Positions 23,649-36,101 of a DNA stretch of 64,000 bases are shown piece after piece; the stretch's first letter is position 1, and each line of letters opens with the position of its first letter. Both the position numbers and the translations under genes were made by a program. The DNA lies in NCBI GenBank assembly GCA_013423325.1, contig BLJB01000067.1, positions 124,001 through 188,000 of the forward strand. Reading direction: 5' to 3'. This DNA is from Usnea hakonensis (taxonomy: Eukaryota; Ascomycota; Lecanoromycetes; Lecanorales; Parmeliaceae). The notes beneath the pieces were generated by a model, which was given only the letters and a program-made list of their open reading frames with translations, made no database searches and was not told the origin of the DNA.

Positions 23649-24985
23649 TATTTTTTTTCGCGGCCCACGGACCAAACAAATTACTGGGATCTCCGCGTTT
23701 AGCGCTTGCCCTGAGAATCTTTGAAGCCTGCTGGCTCATCCAGCCTCTGCAGGAGATACATACCGCCCTGGGCTCGGCAGAGGCCGTACCCGGACTTGTG
23801 AGAATCGTTATGAGACATGTTAGGCGGAAGAAAGACTGTCAAACCTTATTGAACGGTGAAAATGCGTCGGATCTAATCATAGGACTTGTTCTGCAAGGAA
23901 CCCATTTTGGCTGTGTTGCGATTGACCGCCCCTGCCGTCCGTTGTACTCGTCTTGTCCGCCTAATGACCGAGTGGATTTCGAATGGAAGCAAGTCATAGT
24001 AGGTGGTGAGATAAGATTGAACTGTGTCATGGCATCTGGAGTAATACTACAGACCTGAGTGTTGCAAGAAGAAGAGGCTCAAGTCTGCATGACCTTTTAG
24101 CGTGCGTCGTGATCTTCCCGAGTAAAGGCGGCCAAGGTCAACAGTCAGGGTGACGTATCGGAGGAAGAGAAGTAGGAGAAAGAGGATGAAAGTCAACAGA
24201 GAGCTCGCAAATAAGGTTCATCTGATGATATGCATGCATCTGAGATTGCATCTGAAATTTCTCATTATCTCCGGATAGTCATCTATTTCCAAGAAAATTC
24301 ATCTTAGCTTTTGGGTCACTGTCCATCATCCTCTGTATCGAGACTTCTTTATCCTTCGTACTTCGTTCCTGCCAACGAAATGGCGAGGTCAATAGCAGCT
24401 GCACTTGGATATTCAAATGAGCTTCAATCGTTCAAAAGGCGACCAAGCGCGTTCTGGCTTTTTGAAGGGTACTTTCCTCGAACAACAGAGTATCTTCTGT
24501 GGCAGTTACCTTCCAACTTAGCTTAGTTTTATTTACACGAGTACCTTCCCCGCCCAAATATCATTTCTCTACTCATCTTTTTCTTCTCCATTTCCTATCC
24601 TCTCACTTTTTTTCTCCTCATCATCCGCTACAGCTCTTTGCACATCCATCCTAACTATTGGCAAATTGCTTGTCCATACTCTCTGCATTCTCCGTACCTT
24701 TTGCTCACATCATATCCACCTTGCTACTCATCTCTCTCACCATCAAAATACTCTCTGTAAGATCACTACAGCTTTCTCCTCATGCTGGGAAGCCTACTCA
24801 CACGCTTCACAGTGTCCTCTACAGCAGCTACTTCTTCACTATTTGCTGTACTCTACTAGGGTATATCCTCAGCATTGCTGTGAGCGGCCTCTCACAGTGC
24901 CTCCTTTCACATCTTGCTGATGGATAGCGAGTGCTGCAGGCTTCCACGGAATAGCCATACCAAGTCAAAGCCTTTTTTCTCCACA
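23649..24985. other. Gene-poor region and leader of the RRM gene
   Basis: Base composition returns to normal directly after the element. A minus-strand ATG at 23739 opens a short frame (MSQQASKILRASAKRGDPSN) that runs into the element; it may be the first part of the ankyrin-like relic. From about 24540 the + strand is pyrimidine-rich (runs of CTTTTT and TCTCC), consistent with promoter and 5' leader of the RRM gene. No other gene is supported. Confidence 0.4.
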
Positions 24986-27390
24986 ATGCTGAAGAACAAC
25001 ATGTCTCGTAAGTCTCCCGCCAAAACATACCTCTTCCCCGCCTCCACACAAGCCGCAACATGTCATCAGAGACCTTCACTGTTCTGTACTATTCTAGCTA
25101 CCCACACGGTCTACCTTGACTTATAAGAAAAAAAAACCGAGAGGGCATATCAGACGCCAAAAAAAGCATCTACCAATGCTTGAACATCTTTACATTGCTG
25201 CATCAACGACTCCACCCTGTTTTATTTCAAAAGCAACTCCAGACTCACTCGTTTTGGTCCTTGCAGGTACTTACTACGGCAATATTCCCGGAACTCTCTC
25301 CGGTCAGACATTGGCCCCAGGCCACAATATGTACGGTAACGTGCAAGCCGCATTTCCTGGACAGACACTTGCCCCAGGTTCTATCGCAAACACACATACT
25401 GAAAATACTAATGCCGGGATGGATAATCTCGCTGGAGCTTTCGAGAACATTAACTTTCGTAATGGAGCCCAGATGGCACAAACCAAGCCTAGCAACACAG
25501 GAATGCCGATGGGGGAGTCCAACATAAATTCCGTGCTCTACCAGCTCCCAGATGGCACCTACATGTTTGCTGGCTCCAATGCTGTCCAAGGGAACTACCC
25601 CCAGTATCCTTCGCCGTACAATATGACAGTGACGCATCCCACCCAATATCAGCAAGCAGCTTACCAAGGTATCACTTCTGCCGGTGCCACACTCGGGCCA
25701 CACACGCCTCGAAACTATTCGTGGATGCCCTCACAAAGTCTACCCCATGTGCCCGACCTTGTGGCGCCTCGTCGTACTTCATGGTCATCCACCGAGGAGT
25801 TGAGCCCACAAACGCCTGTGGACGGCTATCCGCCAGCCATCCTTATCCCGGGACACTCTCCCAGTGATTGGAGCACTAATCCCTCGCCGCTCTCAGGTCA
25901 ACTCCCAAACAATCAACAGATATGCAGACAGCCGAATGGCGAGTATGCCATTGCTGATTTCTGGGTATGGACGCAAGCGGATCCAGCTATTCCTGCCCCT
26001 ATTCCTGCATGGCGCAGCGGACCTGATGGTGGACGCGGCAGTCTTGACAAGATATTAGACAATCGAGATGGAACAACTAATGTGTACGTTCGTGGCCTCC
26101 GTCCTGATACAACCGACGACTTGCTTGCAGGTTACGGCCGCCGCTTTGGAGAAATTGTAAGCCAGAAGGCCATCATTGACATGTCAAACAATACTTGTAA
26201 AGGGTACAGCATCCACACTCAATCGATACACCAGTTGAGCATTGCAGAATAATCATTTGCTGACGTCAAATGCAGTTTCGGTTTCATCAAGTACAACAGC
26301 TACTTCGACGCCGAAAATTGCATCCGTGCATTCTTCTACCTTGGATACGAAGCGAAGTTCGCGAGGGTACATAGCTTCTTCCTGGTCCATCTATTTGATT
26401 GCTGATCAGACCCAGCAATCCCACAATGCACGTCTCAAAGAGCTAGCCGATCCCCAGAACAACAATCTGTACGTTTCGAACCTGCCCAGACTTTGGAACG
26501 ACAAGGTCAGTGCAGCTCTTCAGAAATAACTAAAAACAAGGGCGCTTCTTTAATTGTGCCCACAGGATTTCGAGAACCTATTCAAGAACGTGTATCCGGA
26601 TTATCATATTCTGGAACAGCGGATCTTGAAGGATGGGAACGGCATTAGCCGGGGAGTTGGGTTTGCGAGGTTTGTATTTTGGCTCCCCGTAAATGCTTTG
26701 ACTCTCACACATATCCAGATTTGAGACACCAGAGATCTGCGAACAAGTCATTCGCACCTTTAACAATATGACCGTTGGCGAAGGGAAGCATGCCACCGAG
26801 TTGCAGATCCGCTATGCCGATACCGAAAAGCAGAAGCAACTCAAGACTTGTACCGCGGAGAGACGCCAATTCAAGACCAATGAATACAACGAAGCAGTCT
26901 ACGGACCAGGCTCGCCATATGGGTTCTACTCTCCCGTTTCGGCCACCTTCCAAAGCCCTGTCCCCGGACGTGTACCGGGTACAAGTGGGGCATGGAGCAA
27001 CCAATCATCAGCTTCATCGATTTCGCCAGCGTAAATTCTCCACTTTCTCTTATGCAGGCCACACTATTGCTGACACTTACAAGATATGTCGGATATCCTA
27101 ACTCAGTGCTCAATGGGCGCCAGGGTACGAATGGCTTACTTCCCACTGCTACCGTCAAATTCGAAGGTCCAGCTCCTGCCCGCCGCAACACTCACGTCAA
27201 GATTGAGAGTCCCAGCGTTGTCGCCGCAGCCAAGAAAGCAGCTGCCGAAGTCATTGAGGAGGAGTTGCCCGATGGCGAATCATCCTCTACATCGGATGAA
27301 GACACTTTAGTGTCCAAATCTAAATCCGGCAAGACCTGCGGTGGCACAAGTGGCGATGTTGCTTTGTCACCAACCAAGTCCAAACTCTGA
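24986..27390 (+). CDS. Two-RRM RNA-binding protein, RBMS/MSSP-like
   Basis: It probably binds single-stranded RNA in post-transcriptional control; I do not know its targets. Seven exons (24986-25007, 25267-26203, 26276-26366, 26416-26505, 26566-26669, 26719-27030, 27084-27390) give about 620 residues. The N-terminal 300 residues are Gln/Pro/Ser-rich with two SGQTLAPG/PGQTLAPG repeats. RRM1 starts at NVYVRGLRPDTTDDLL and has RNP1 KGFGFIKY across an intron. The linker FAR-QSHNARLKELADP matches RBMS proteins. RRM2 has NLYVSNLP and RGVGFARF. The tail is low complexity with an acidic Ser stretch. The 25008-25266 intron is longest. The acceptor at 26409 or 26415 and the last intron (CTGACACTTACAAG acceptor) are chosen by frame. 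Confidence 0.85.
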
Positions 27391-27957
27391 ACTCTGCTGC
27401 TCTATCAAGGGATCATCCATGGCAATCACCGTCAGCATCGTCTGTACTTTTTCGATCTGATAATATCCCACCGCGCTCTTCCTTCACCGGTTGATAGCCA
27501 TTTCGCATTAACACAACATTACGAGAATAACATGCACTATACCTTATTGTCGATGAGAAGACGAAAAAGTTCCTTGGGCAAGTCAACTTCTCGCCAAGTC
27601 CCATATCTCAATCCAGCATTCCAACTAATAGCAAAATCCTTAGCCTTACATGAACGGTGGCAGGCGATGTGGCCTTGGCCGGCTCAAACCACTTGTCTTT
27701 AAGATGGGAGGTCTTCTCAAGCATTTCAGCGGCATTTTCCCGGGCGTCATTTTATGGTCTTCGGACGAGCAGATGATTTGGAGGATCAGGTGTGGCTTCT
27801 GTTTGTTGATGCGCCCCTCGCGTTGAGGATGCTTCATCGTGCCCAGACTATCTTAGCATCAGCTCTTATAAACGTTAGCTATTTCGCTCTTAAACAAAAT
27901 CAATGATGCATCTGTGTGAATGTTTGTTCCTGGTTCATTTAATCAATGCTTGCTCAA
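27391..27957. other. Convergent intergenic region, RRM gene/RIO2
   Basis: Stop codons face each other across 567 bases, so both 3' UTRs lie here. Only short frames without recognisable features are present. Confidence 0.5.
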
Positions 27958-29375
27958 TCATGTTACCTCAGCAATATTACTGACTAAAGGACCTGACCCT
28001 TTGTGAAACCCGGTGCGCTCGTCTTCATTGATATGTTTGTAAAGGCCATCACTACCATTTCTATCATTTGGCTCTTCAATTGGGTCATCAGACGATCCTT
28101 CTTCATCCGAGGAAGTGCCCAGAGCATCAGCTTCATCCTCTATGATGTAGTCCTCTTCTCTAGTGTGGCAATCTCCTTGGTCACCACCATCTCCGTCTAC
28201 CCCGACTTCCAGCATATATTTCTCTAATTCCTTAGCCATCTTCTTGGAAAACCCAGATGCCTCAACTTCAACGTCTAACCTTTTGCTTTTGGCACCTCCA
28301 GCGAGCTTTTTCGCATCAGCAAAGAAAGGGCCCGGCTCGTCGCTCACAAAGTTGAATCGTCTCTCAAAGAAACGTTTAATGCAATTGATGTCGCGGTCAA
28401 AATACATTTCAGCGTTGGTATGGTCGATTGATACCATTTGAGGGAAGTCGATTATCACTGGTATAAGAGCGACGTCGGCCTTGGAGTCTGAATCCTCGGT
28501 CTCGGGGTTTCTAGACGTTTCAGCCGCTGGCGACTGTTCTTCACGTATCAAAATGTTGAATTCGTTGAAGTCTCCATGTATCAACCCAAACTTCGCCAGG
28601 CGCAGCACGATCTCAATCAACTCCGCATACAAACCAGCCGGGTTGGGCACTTCTTGTATCTGCCTCAACGGAAAAGCATCGATCAATTCCATCACCACGG
28701 TGTGTCTACTCTGGGCCACAGGCTCCGGTACTCTGAAGCCATTCTCCTTGAGTACCTTCATGAACGCAAACTCTTTCAGCGCGGACAGCCGGCTCATATA
28801 CATCCAGCTAGCGCTGCTGCGGTGCTTGAGGTAGTCTCGATTATTTTTGATGCTGCGGAAGGATATGCGGCCCAAGCGGTGGATTTTCAGAATGTATTGA
28901 GTCCCGGCGGAGGAGGCCACGACGTAGATGTCGGATTCTTTGCCGACGCCGATGCAGTTGCCCGTTGAGTAAAGAGTTTGACGTTTTAAATGTGTGTGCA
29001 GGGCCAGATAGTCGAGACCGCCGTAGGTGAGGCGGTATCCGTCATCTATGAAGTGTCAGTAGTGCCTCTGAAACCAGAGACTAAGCGTGGACTACACTTT
29101 GCGTTCTTCATCCTAGCAATGAGATTGGCCTTTGCGAGCGTGGAGATGCATTTGTGAACCCCGCTTCCACCGCGCAGGCCGGAGAGTTGGGTGATTAAAG
29201 GCGTGGGGACTATTTCGTGGTTCTTGCTACCCATTTCCACCTAAGTGAGTCTGGGTCAGCTGTTATTCCCGGCTGGTGAGAGCGTGGAGGGGTGTGGAGG
29301 ATAGGGACGTACGGCGGTGAGGACTCGCCAGTCCTCGGTGGTGAGGTAGCGGAGGGACTTGGTGTCGAGCTTCAT
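27958..29375 (-). CDS. rio2: Atypical protein kinase/ATPase RIO2
   Basis: RIO2 binds pre-40S particles and acts in late cytoplasmic 18S rRNA maturation. Three exons (29313-29375, 29096-29240, 27958-29045) give 431 residues. The start MKLDTKSLRYLTTEDW opens the winged-helix domain, followed by STLAKANLIARMKNAKYDGY and LTYGGLDYLAL. The kinase domain shows the P-loop-like GVGKESDIYVV, the catalytic HGDFNEFNILI and the metal-binding IIDFPQMVS, all intact. An acidic tail (SSDEEGSSDD) ends the protein. The second intron splits Tyr in NAK-Y-DGY. Its start is 331 bases from RPN1 on the other strand. Confidence 0.96.
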
Positions 29376-29706
29376 GAAGGGCGATTTGTGCGGAAAATGG
29401 GCGTGGGGGAGGTTGACTGGGGTGTCGTATTATATAGAATAGGTTTTGGTTGTGTGCAGCGGGCAAAAGTCCGGCCTTGGCAGCGCTGATGATCGCCTCC
29501 GGAGCTTCAACGCGCTACTTACTAAATCAATACATTGCCTTCCTTACCTATACCTGTGCTTCACCAACGGTTATTCCTTGATTCAATCCGGGTGATACCT
29601 ATCCTTCTTTTCTTCCTTCTTGAATTTTTTGAAGTCTGACATTGCACGTTTAATTCTGTGTTCGGCTTCGATCTGCTTGTTCCGAAGAATACTCTCAGGT
29701 TCGCCC
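29376..29706. promoter_or_regulatory. Shared divergent promoter RIO2/RPN1
   Basis: Only 331 bases separate the two start codons, so regulatory sites are probably shared. A GGGCAAAA word at about 29461 loosely resembles the yeast proteasome control element, but not closely enough to call. A CTTCCTTACCT stretch lies near 29541. Confidence 0.45.
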
Positions 29707-32606
29707 ATGGCCAAAGAGAATGGAGCTCCAACAGCTGCCGAGAAGGGGAAGGGCAAGGCGGAGGATAAGAAGCCCTCGGATAGTCCCAAGAACCAAGATG
29801 ACACAAAGAAGGATAAGGATGGCAAGCCTATAGTAAACGGCAAGCCGGGCGATGAGCCTTTGGAAGGTATGCTATCTTATGGGCTTCTTAGTGAAGCTTG
29901 TCAATCTAATCTGTGGGAGCAGAGGAGTTGAATGAGGAGGACCAAAGCCTAAAGAATGAGCTCGAGATGCTCGTCGCCCGTCTACAGGTATATTTATATC
30001 TATGGCTGCTGTAGTCTTTGAGCGCTCATGCTAATCGACGTGTTTGGTAGGAGTCTGATACTAGCCTCTATATACCGGCGCTTGATGCCATCAAAAACTT
30101 CATCAAGACCTCCACTTCGTCTATGACAGCTGTACCAAAGCCGCTGAAATTCCTGCGACCTCACTACGAAGACCTTACCAAGAATTTCGAGCAATGGCCC
30201 GAAGGCAAGGACAAGGAACACCTTGCGGATGTCCTATCTGTTTTAGGTATGACGCAAGGAGACGAGGAGAAGTTGGACACTCTTAAATACCGTTTGCTTG
30301 CGCCCTCAGGGGACCTGGGCTCTTGGGGCCATGAATATGTTCGGCATCTGGCTCTTGAGATCGGACAAGATTATCAGCGAAGAATGACAGACGATGAGGA
30401 TGCTCAAGATCTAGTCGAGCTCGCAAGGACGCTTGTACCATATTTTCTGAGTCACAATGCCGAGGCTGACGCCGTAGACATTTTGAGTGAACTGGAGAGG
30501 ATCCAAGAGATTCCGCAATATCTGGATGAAAACACCTATCCGAGAGTCTGCCTATATATGGTCAGCATGGTGAACCTCTTGACATACCCTGAAGACCAGC
30601 AATTCCTAAGGACCGCTCATGACATCTATAAATCATACAACAAACTTCCACAAGCAATGGTGCTTGCAATACGATTAAATGATACAGACCTCATTTACCA
30701 AGACTTCGAATCAACAGAAGACCTCGCACTAAAAAAGCAAATGGCCCTTTTGGTTGCCCGGCAGCAAATTTGGCTTGAGCCTTCCTCAGGAGCGGAAACG
30801 GATGAAGAGCTCGTAGCGTGTCTGAGCAATGTCAAACTTCCAGACTACTTCAAGACATTGGCGAAAGAGCTGAATATCCTTGAGCCCAAAATGCCTGAGG
30901 AAATCTACAAAAGCCATCTTGAAAGCACTCGAGTAGCAGGTCTTACGAATATTGACTCGGCAAGACACAATCTTGCCAGTGTTTTCGTCAACGCTTTTAC
31001 TAACGCAGGCTTTGGTCAGGATAAAATGATGCTGATTGAGGGCGAAAAAACAAGCTGGGTTTGGAAAACCAAAGATGATGGTATGATGGCGACAGCAGCG
31101 TCGATAGGAATGCTGCAGCAGTGGGCGAGTACCAACGCTCTCGACACAATCGACCCATTTCTCTACATGGAGGAGGATCAAATCAAGGCTGGTGCCTATC
31201 TCGCGGTCGGCATTGTAAATTCAGGTGTACGCGATGACACTGATTCATCTCTTTCTCTCCTCGGCGTTCCTGAATCACTCGGAGCAAAGAGTATACAGAT
31301 ACGAATGGCCTCTATCATGGGCCTTGGGTTGGCTTACGCAAACACCAATAAAGAGGAGGTCTTGGAGTTGCTGCTGCCAATAGTTGAGGATACGTCACTA
31401 GATATGCAACTTTCAGCTATGGCAGCACTATCTCTCGGTCTCGTCTTCGTCGGATCGTCAAATGATCGGGTCAGTGAGGCCATCATTAACACACTTCTCG
31501 ACGAGGAGCGACAGAAGCAATTAAAAGACAAATGGACTCGGTTTATGTCGTTGGGACTCGCCTTATTGTTCTTCGGCCGCCAGGAAGAAGTAGAGGTTAT
31601 CCTAGAGACTCTCAAGGCTATCGACCACCCAATGGCAAAACCCGCAGCTGTGCTTGCAGAAGTCTGTGCATGGGCTGGTACAGGGACGGTACTGAAATTG
31701 CAAGAGCTGCTTCACCTTTGCAACGAGCACATCGAAGATGGTGACGACAAAAAGGGAGACGAGCTCATCCAGACCTATGCCGTGCTCGGTCTATCACTGA
31801 TATCGATGGGTGAAGAAGTAGGGCAAGAGATGGTTCTACGTCAATTTGGTCATCTCATGCACTATGGTGAAGCAAACATCCGAAAGGCAGTCCCACTCGC
31901 AATGGGTCTCATCAGCCCAAGCAATCCACAAATGAAGGTTTACGACACACTGTCAAGATATACCCACGACAATGACAATGACGTGGCTATCAACGCTATA
32001 TTTGCGATGGGTCTACTAGGAGCAGGTACCAATAACGCAAGGCTGGCCCAGCTATTGAGACAACTTGCAAGCTACTACCACCGAGATCAGAACTCCTTGT
32101 TCATGGTCCGAATAGCGCAAGGTCTTCTACACATGGGCAAGGGTACAATGTCGATTAATCCATTCCACACTGACCGACAAATCCTCTCGCGCGTTGCCGC
32201 TGCCGGTTTGCTGACTGTGTTGGTGGCCATGATTGATGCAAAGTCCTTCATCCTCGCTGACTCACATTACCTACTTTATTTCATTGTCACTGCTATGCAT
32301 CCGAGATTCTTGGTTACGCTTGACGAGGATCTAAAGCCTTTGCAGGTCAACGTACGCGTTGGCCAGGCTGTTGATGTAGTTGGACAGGCAGGTCGACCGA
32401 AGACGATTACAGGGTGGCAGACGCAGAGTACGCCGGTGCTGCTGGCGTATGGAGAAAGGGCGGAGCTGGAGGATGAGCAGTACATCAGTCTGGCCAGTAA
32501 CCTGGAGGGTCTTGTCATATTGAGAAAGGTAAGGACTTCCGATCCCCTAATTTCAGCCGAAAAGAGACTAACGTCTGCTCAGAATCCCGCCTGGGAAGAG
32601 GGATAG
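29707..32606 (+). CDS. rpn1: 26S proteasome regulatory subunit RPN1
   Basis: RPN1 is the base subunit of the 19S regulator that docks ubiquitin receptors and deubiquitinase. Four exons (29707-29866, 29923-29987, 30051-32528, 32583-32606) give 908 residues, normal for the family. The N-terminus is Lys/Glu-rich and disordered (AEKGKGKAEDKK). The conserved core starts LNEEDQSLKNELEMLVARLQ. Proteasome/cyclosome repeats follow, with GLGLAYANTN, AALSLGLVFVGS and AIFAMGLLGAGTNNAR. The end LEGLVILRK-NPAWEEG crosses a last intron, leaving a 24-base final exon. That tiny exon is supported by the conserved NP-acidic tail of RPN1. Confidence 0.96.
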
Positions 32607-32876
32607 ATAGATGGTCAAGCGGCCAAGCCTAATCATATATTCTAGCAAAGCGATACTTTGTACAAAATAGAAGCGTACATCGAGAGACTGCGCTGGTTAA
32701 GCAGATGGTCAAAAGTCGTCCACAAACGTATCATGGTCTCCATATACCACGCAAACCTTCGCCAGCAGTCTGCATTGCGTTCAGAAGCTGATAACCATCT
32801 AGCGCAATATCTTGCCAAAATTTGCCTGTTTTATGTAAATCTGGACATTGGAAATCTCATCTCCTTCCCCCTTCCT

Positions 32877-35103
32877 TCACGACCTCTCATTCCGGCTCCT
32901 GGCATCCTCAACGCTCCTCTCATAACTAATCCGAGACAGGAAAAAGCCCTCAATGACAGCCACCAATCCCAACGCTATCGCAACACCGGCCCACAGCCCG
33001 TACAGCTGCCACCCCAACCCAAACGCCGTTCCCATACTAATCGGCATAGCGACCGCGTAATAGGAAAACAGCTGCACATACCCTCCGACCTCCTGCCTCC
33101 CCAAGCCGCGCAAGATACCATTGCAGCAAGCGGCCAGGGCATCGAAAAGCTGGAACGCGGCGCACAGCGGCAAGATTTTGGCGACTAATTCGATGACGTC
33201 GGGATCAGCGGTGAAGAGTTGAGGTATGTAGTCTCTCAGGCTGGATAAGAGGATCACATTAAAGACGCCGACGGCCATGGCCGTGAAGGCTGCTACCCGG
33301 GCGCTGATCTTCGCGGCGTCGGCTAGTGTTGCTCCGATCAGATTTGCGATTCGCGTGGAGGCGGCGATGGAGATGGGGAAGGGGATTCTGAGGCGGAGGT
33401 TTCGCTGTTAGTATTGACTGGTTTTGTTAAGGAGGGATTGGGATATGTTTGGGAAGGTAAAAGCCCCCGGTACGTACTGGAATGTGATGCATGTGATTGT
33501 GGATAGGACAGATTGGGCTGCCAGGTGGCTAGTGTCGAAATAGGAGGCCGCGAGGGTCAAGATCTCGAAGGCTAGAACCTCGGCTTCGACCATTAGGAGG
33601 CCGGGGAGGGCGAGGCGGATCATGGGGAGCCAGTTGTGGAGAGCTGAGTGGATGTTAGGAGACGCTTTTGTTCGCTGGGATCCAAGTCACCTCTTTTTGT
33701 CAGGCCGGGCCAGCAATTACGTCCGGCTACGAAACGGACGTAGAGGACGAGGAGAATGGGAAGAAGGTTATCTGTTACAGCGACGGCTATGGGTGCACCG
33801 GTGAAGCCCCAGTCGAATTGCTGACAGTGATGTTAGACGTCGAATTCTCTTCCGAAGTTGGACGGATGAAAATATATTGCAGAACGAAATAGTTTGGGAA
33901 CCATACCCAAACAAACAGCCAATTCATCAAAACATTTAAGGGAGCACAGATCAGAAGAATGTAAAGAGAAGCAGAGAACAACCCCTGTGCCTGCAAGTAT
34001 CGCTTGGCTGACTCAAAGGTCGCGTAGCCAGGGGCACCAATAAGAACGATCTTCAAATATCGTCCGGCCAGGAGTGCAACTTCTTGTTCCGGGACTATCT
34101 TCATCAGGATCTTGTCAGCGCAGAGCCATATGATAGCTATGGGAATCGTGATCGTCCACAGAAAAAGAACCATCCGTTGCGTCTGTAATCCCACCAACTT
34201 CTTCCTCCCAGATCCGTATGCTTGCGCACACAGGGTATCCAGACTCGTTGCCAGTCCTTGGTAGATTGCATAGCCAGTAATATTGGCAGTCATACTTGCC
34301 AGACTTACTGCTGCAAGCTCGACCTTGCCTATGTGGCCCACTGTGAATACGCTGGCAACTGTTAAGGAGTACTGGAGTATGAATGTAAGCACCAAAGGCC
34401 CCGAATAACGTGCCAGTACTTTAGCTTCACGCTGCCATGTCGTCTGAATTTTGCCTTCCAATACTGCTTCTTCCCACTTGATGTCCAGGTTTTGATGACT
34501 ATCTTGACCTCCATATGGCAGTTCAGGGTCTCCTAGCAAGGGACTTGTTTCTCGGGGCCTCGTGTCTCGAACTACTGTCTTGTCTGCCTCATCTGAGCGC
34601 TTGCCCACGTTACCATCACCTAGGATGCCGGGTACAGAGAGAGGTCTCGATGCTCGGTGCTCAGCCGTCTGAGAACCCTCCCTTTTCCGAGGGTGTTTCG
34701 GCGGGATGAGGTTGTTGTCGCGAAGTAAGCTTCGCTCTTCTCTTCTCGCCTCACGGCGGTCGCTCTTGTTTGGTGGTCGCGCTGATCCTCGCAATCCAGT
34801 AGCGACGGTAGCTCGAGAGCCTGCTATTGTAAAGCTGGGTCTTTTATATGAGCCAATCATGGACCGCCCTGAGGATGGGCCAGATGTTATTGGAGGCTGG
34901 GCCTCGAGGTCTGAGTTTGATTCGTCGTCAGAAGTTTCGTCTTCCTGGATCGGATTTTCGGGATCATTGTCGGTCTCTTCTTCCAAATCTTTTGCTACAG
35001 AGGCTTCTGCCAACGGTGCCGAAGACGAGAACATTGAGGAGCGGCTGCGGGTTGACCATAGCCGTCCTGGATGCAATGGTCTCACTGGTCTTGGGGAAGT
35101 CAT
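32877..35103 (-). CDS. MATE-family multidrug/organic cation antiporter
   Basis: MATE proteins export organic compounds in exchange for H+ or Na+. Four exons (33907-35103, 33691-33820, 33478-33643, 32877-33387) give 667 residues. The ATG beginning MTSPRPVRPL is used because the frame upstream opens only with GTG. The first 240 or so residues are hydrophilic, Ser/Arg/Glu-rich and probably cytosolic, as in fungal vacuolar-type members. Twelve helices follow: LTFILQYSLTVASVFTVGHI, NITGYAIYQGLATSLDTLCAQ and AYGSGR are typical first-repeat motifs. FTGAPIAVAVTDNLLP, AFEILTLAASYF and CNGILRGLGRQEVGGYVQL mark later helices. Substrate unknown. It is convergent with RPN1 (270 bases). Confidence 0.92.
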
Positions 35104-36101
35104 ATTGTTAGTCCAAAGGACTATGCTTTTCGGTACGCAGTTGTTGAATGATTGGCGGCATGTATTAAGGTCCCTTGAAGCAAATCTCTGCAACAATTTG
35201 GCTTTACTGGCGCACTGGGAATTCTTAAGCACTGCTACGAAGCTGCTGGTGACTCATTTTACATAGAGTATCAGCGAAGCGAATTGTGGGGACGACAGAT
35301 TAAGTAGGTACATGCATGCGGATTGCGGATAATCGATTATCGATTATCGGGCCATGCAAGTGTGCGAGTGGGGTAATGGGTATGCGATAAGACCCGCGAT
35401 CGAGGCCGCCGCCAAGCTCGGAACCAACTTTCGTTTTAGCTACTAGCGCCGTCAATACGTGAAGCCTGGCGGGCTCGCCTGGGGTGCCTGTGTGATTTTT
35501 GCCGGAACATGACAAGACTTCCATCACAACAGCGTGTGCTTTGCCCTTATGATGGATCAACTGAGATGCCCAATTCTTCAGGCCGGTACCACTCAATGCT
35601 GTCAAGATTTATCCGCACCAAGTGATTAATTCAGAATTTAGGCCGATCAGACCTGGACTCAACTTGAGGACGTTGTAAATCCGGAGATGCTCACTCTCGT
35701 CCACGCTTTGCGCAGAGTGAACGAATCATAAATTACCGGAATGCCGCTTCCCAGTCGTCACATTTCGAATGCTTTTGAGTAAGATCGTTAAAGGACATTT
35801 TGGATTCTGAAGGCTGATGCAAGAACGTAAGAGCCATCGAGGATAGCAAACACAGAGTGGTAGTAGCATCATTGGGCTCCTGAAAGTGTGGGCATGCGCT
35901 CGCAGTCCACAGACTTGTACACGTCAAGGTGGACAAAGAAGATTCCAAACGATGCGACTCCCTCGCCGAAGCTTCCATTTGATGCATGCCCCTTCTGTAG
36001 GATCTTCTGTATTTCAGGATGGGAGCCATGACTTATGAGGACCTTCCGGTCCAGATCATTCTGGGCCTGATCATGTTATCGTAAACTCTACCGCTCCATA
36101 T
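35104..36101. other. Gene-free region between MATE and small mitochondrial-type gene
   Basis: Nearly 1 kb with no convincing gene. It holds a short tandem palindromic patch of ATCGATTAT at about 35328-35350 in the MATE upstream region. A minus-strand ATG frame at 35733-36029 (98 codons) shows no recognisable feature; it lies downstream of the small gene at 36102-36466 and may be its 3' UTR. Confidence 0.4.

Noticed and set aside
24658..24927. Hydrophobic frame in the leader of the RRM gene
   Set aside because: It opens with TTG, not ATG, and lies in a pyrimidine-rich leader that naturally codes Leu/Ser/Phe.
26204..26415. Frameshifts in RRM1 of the RNA-binding protein
   Set aside because: Two short introns (26204-26275 and 26367-26415) restore KGFGFIKY and FARQSHNARL in frame.
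29455..29470. Proteasome control element upstream of RPN1
   Set aside because: GGGCAAAA only loosely resembles the yeast GGTGGCAAA site; one weak match is not evidence.
35733..36029. Minus-strand ATG frame of 98 codons
   Set aside because: No homology pattern; it lies just downstream of the small gene at 36102-36466 and is more likely its 3' UTR or spacer.
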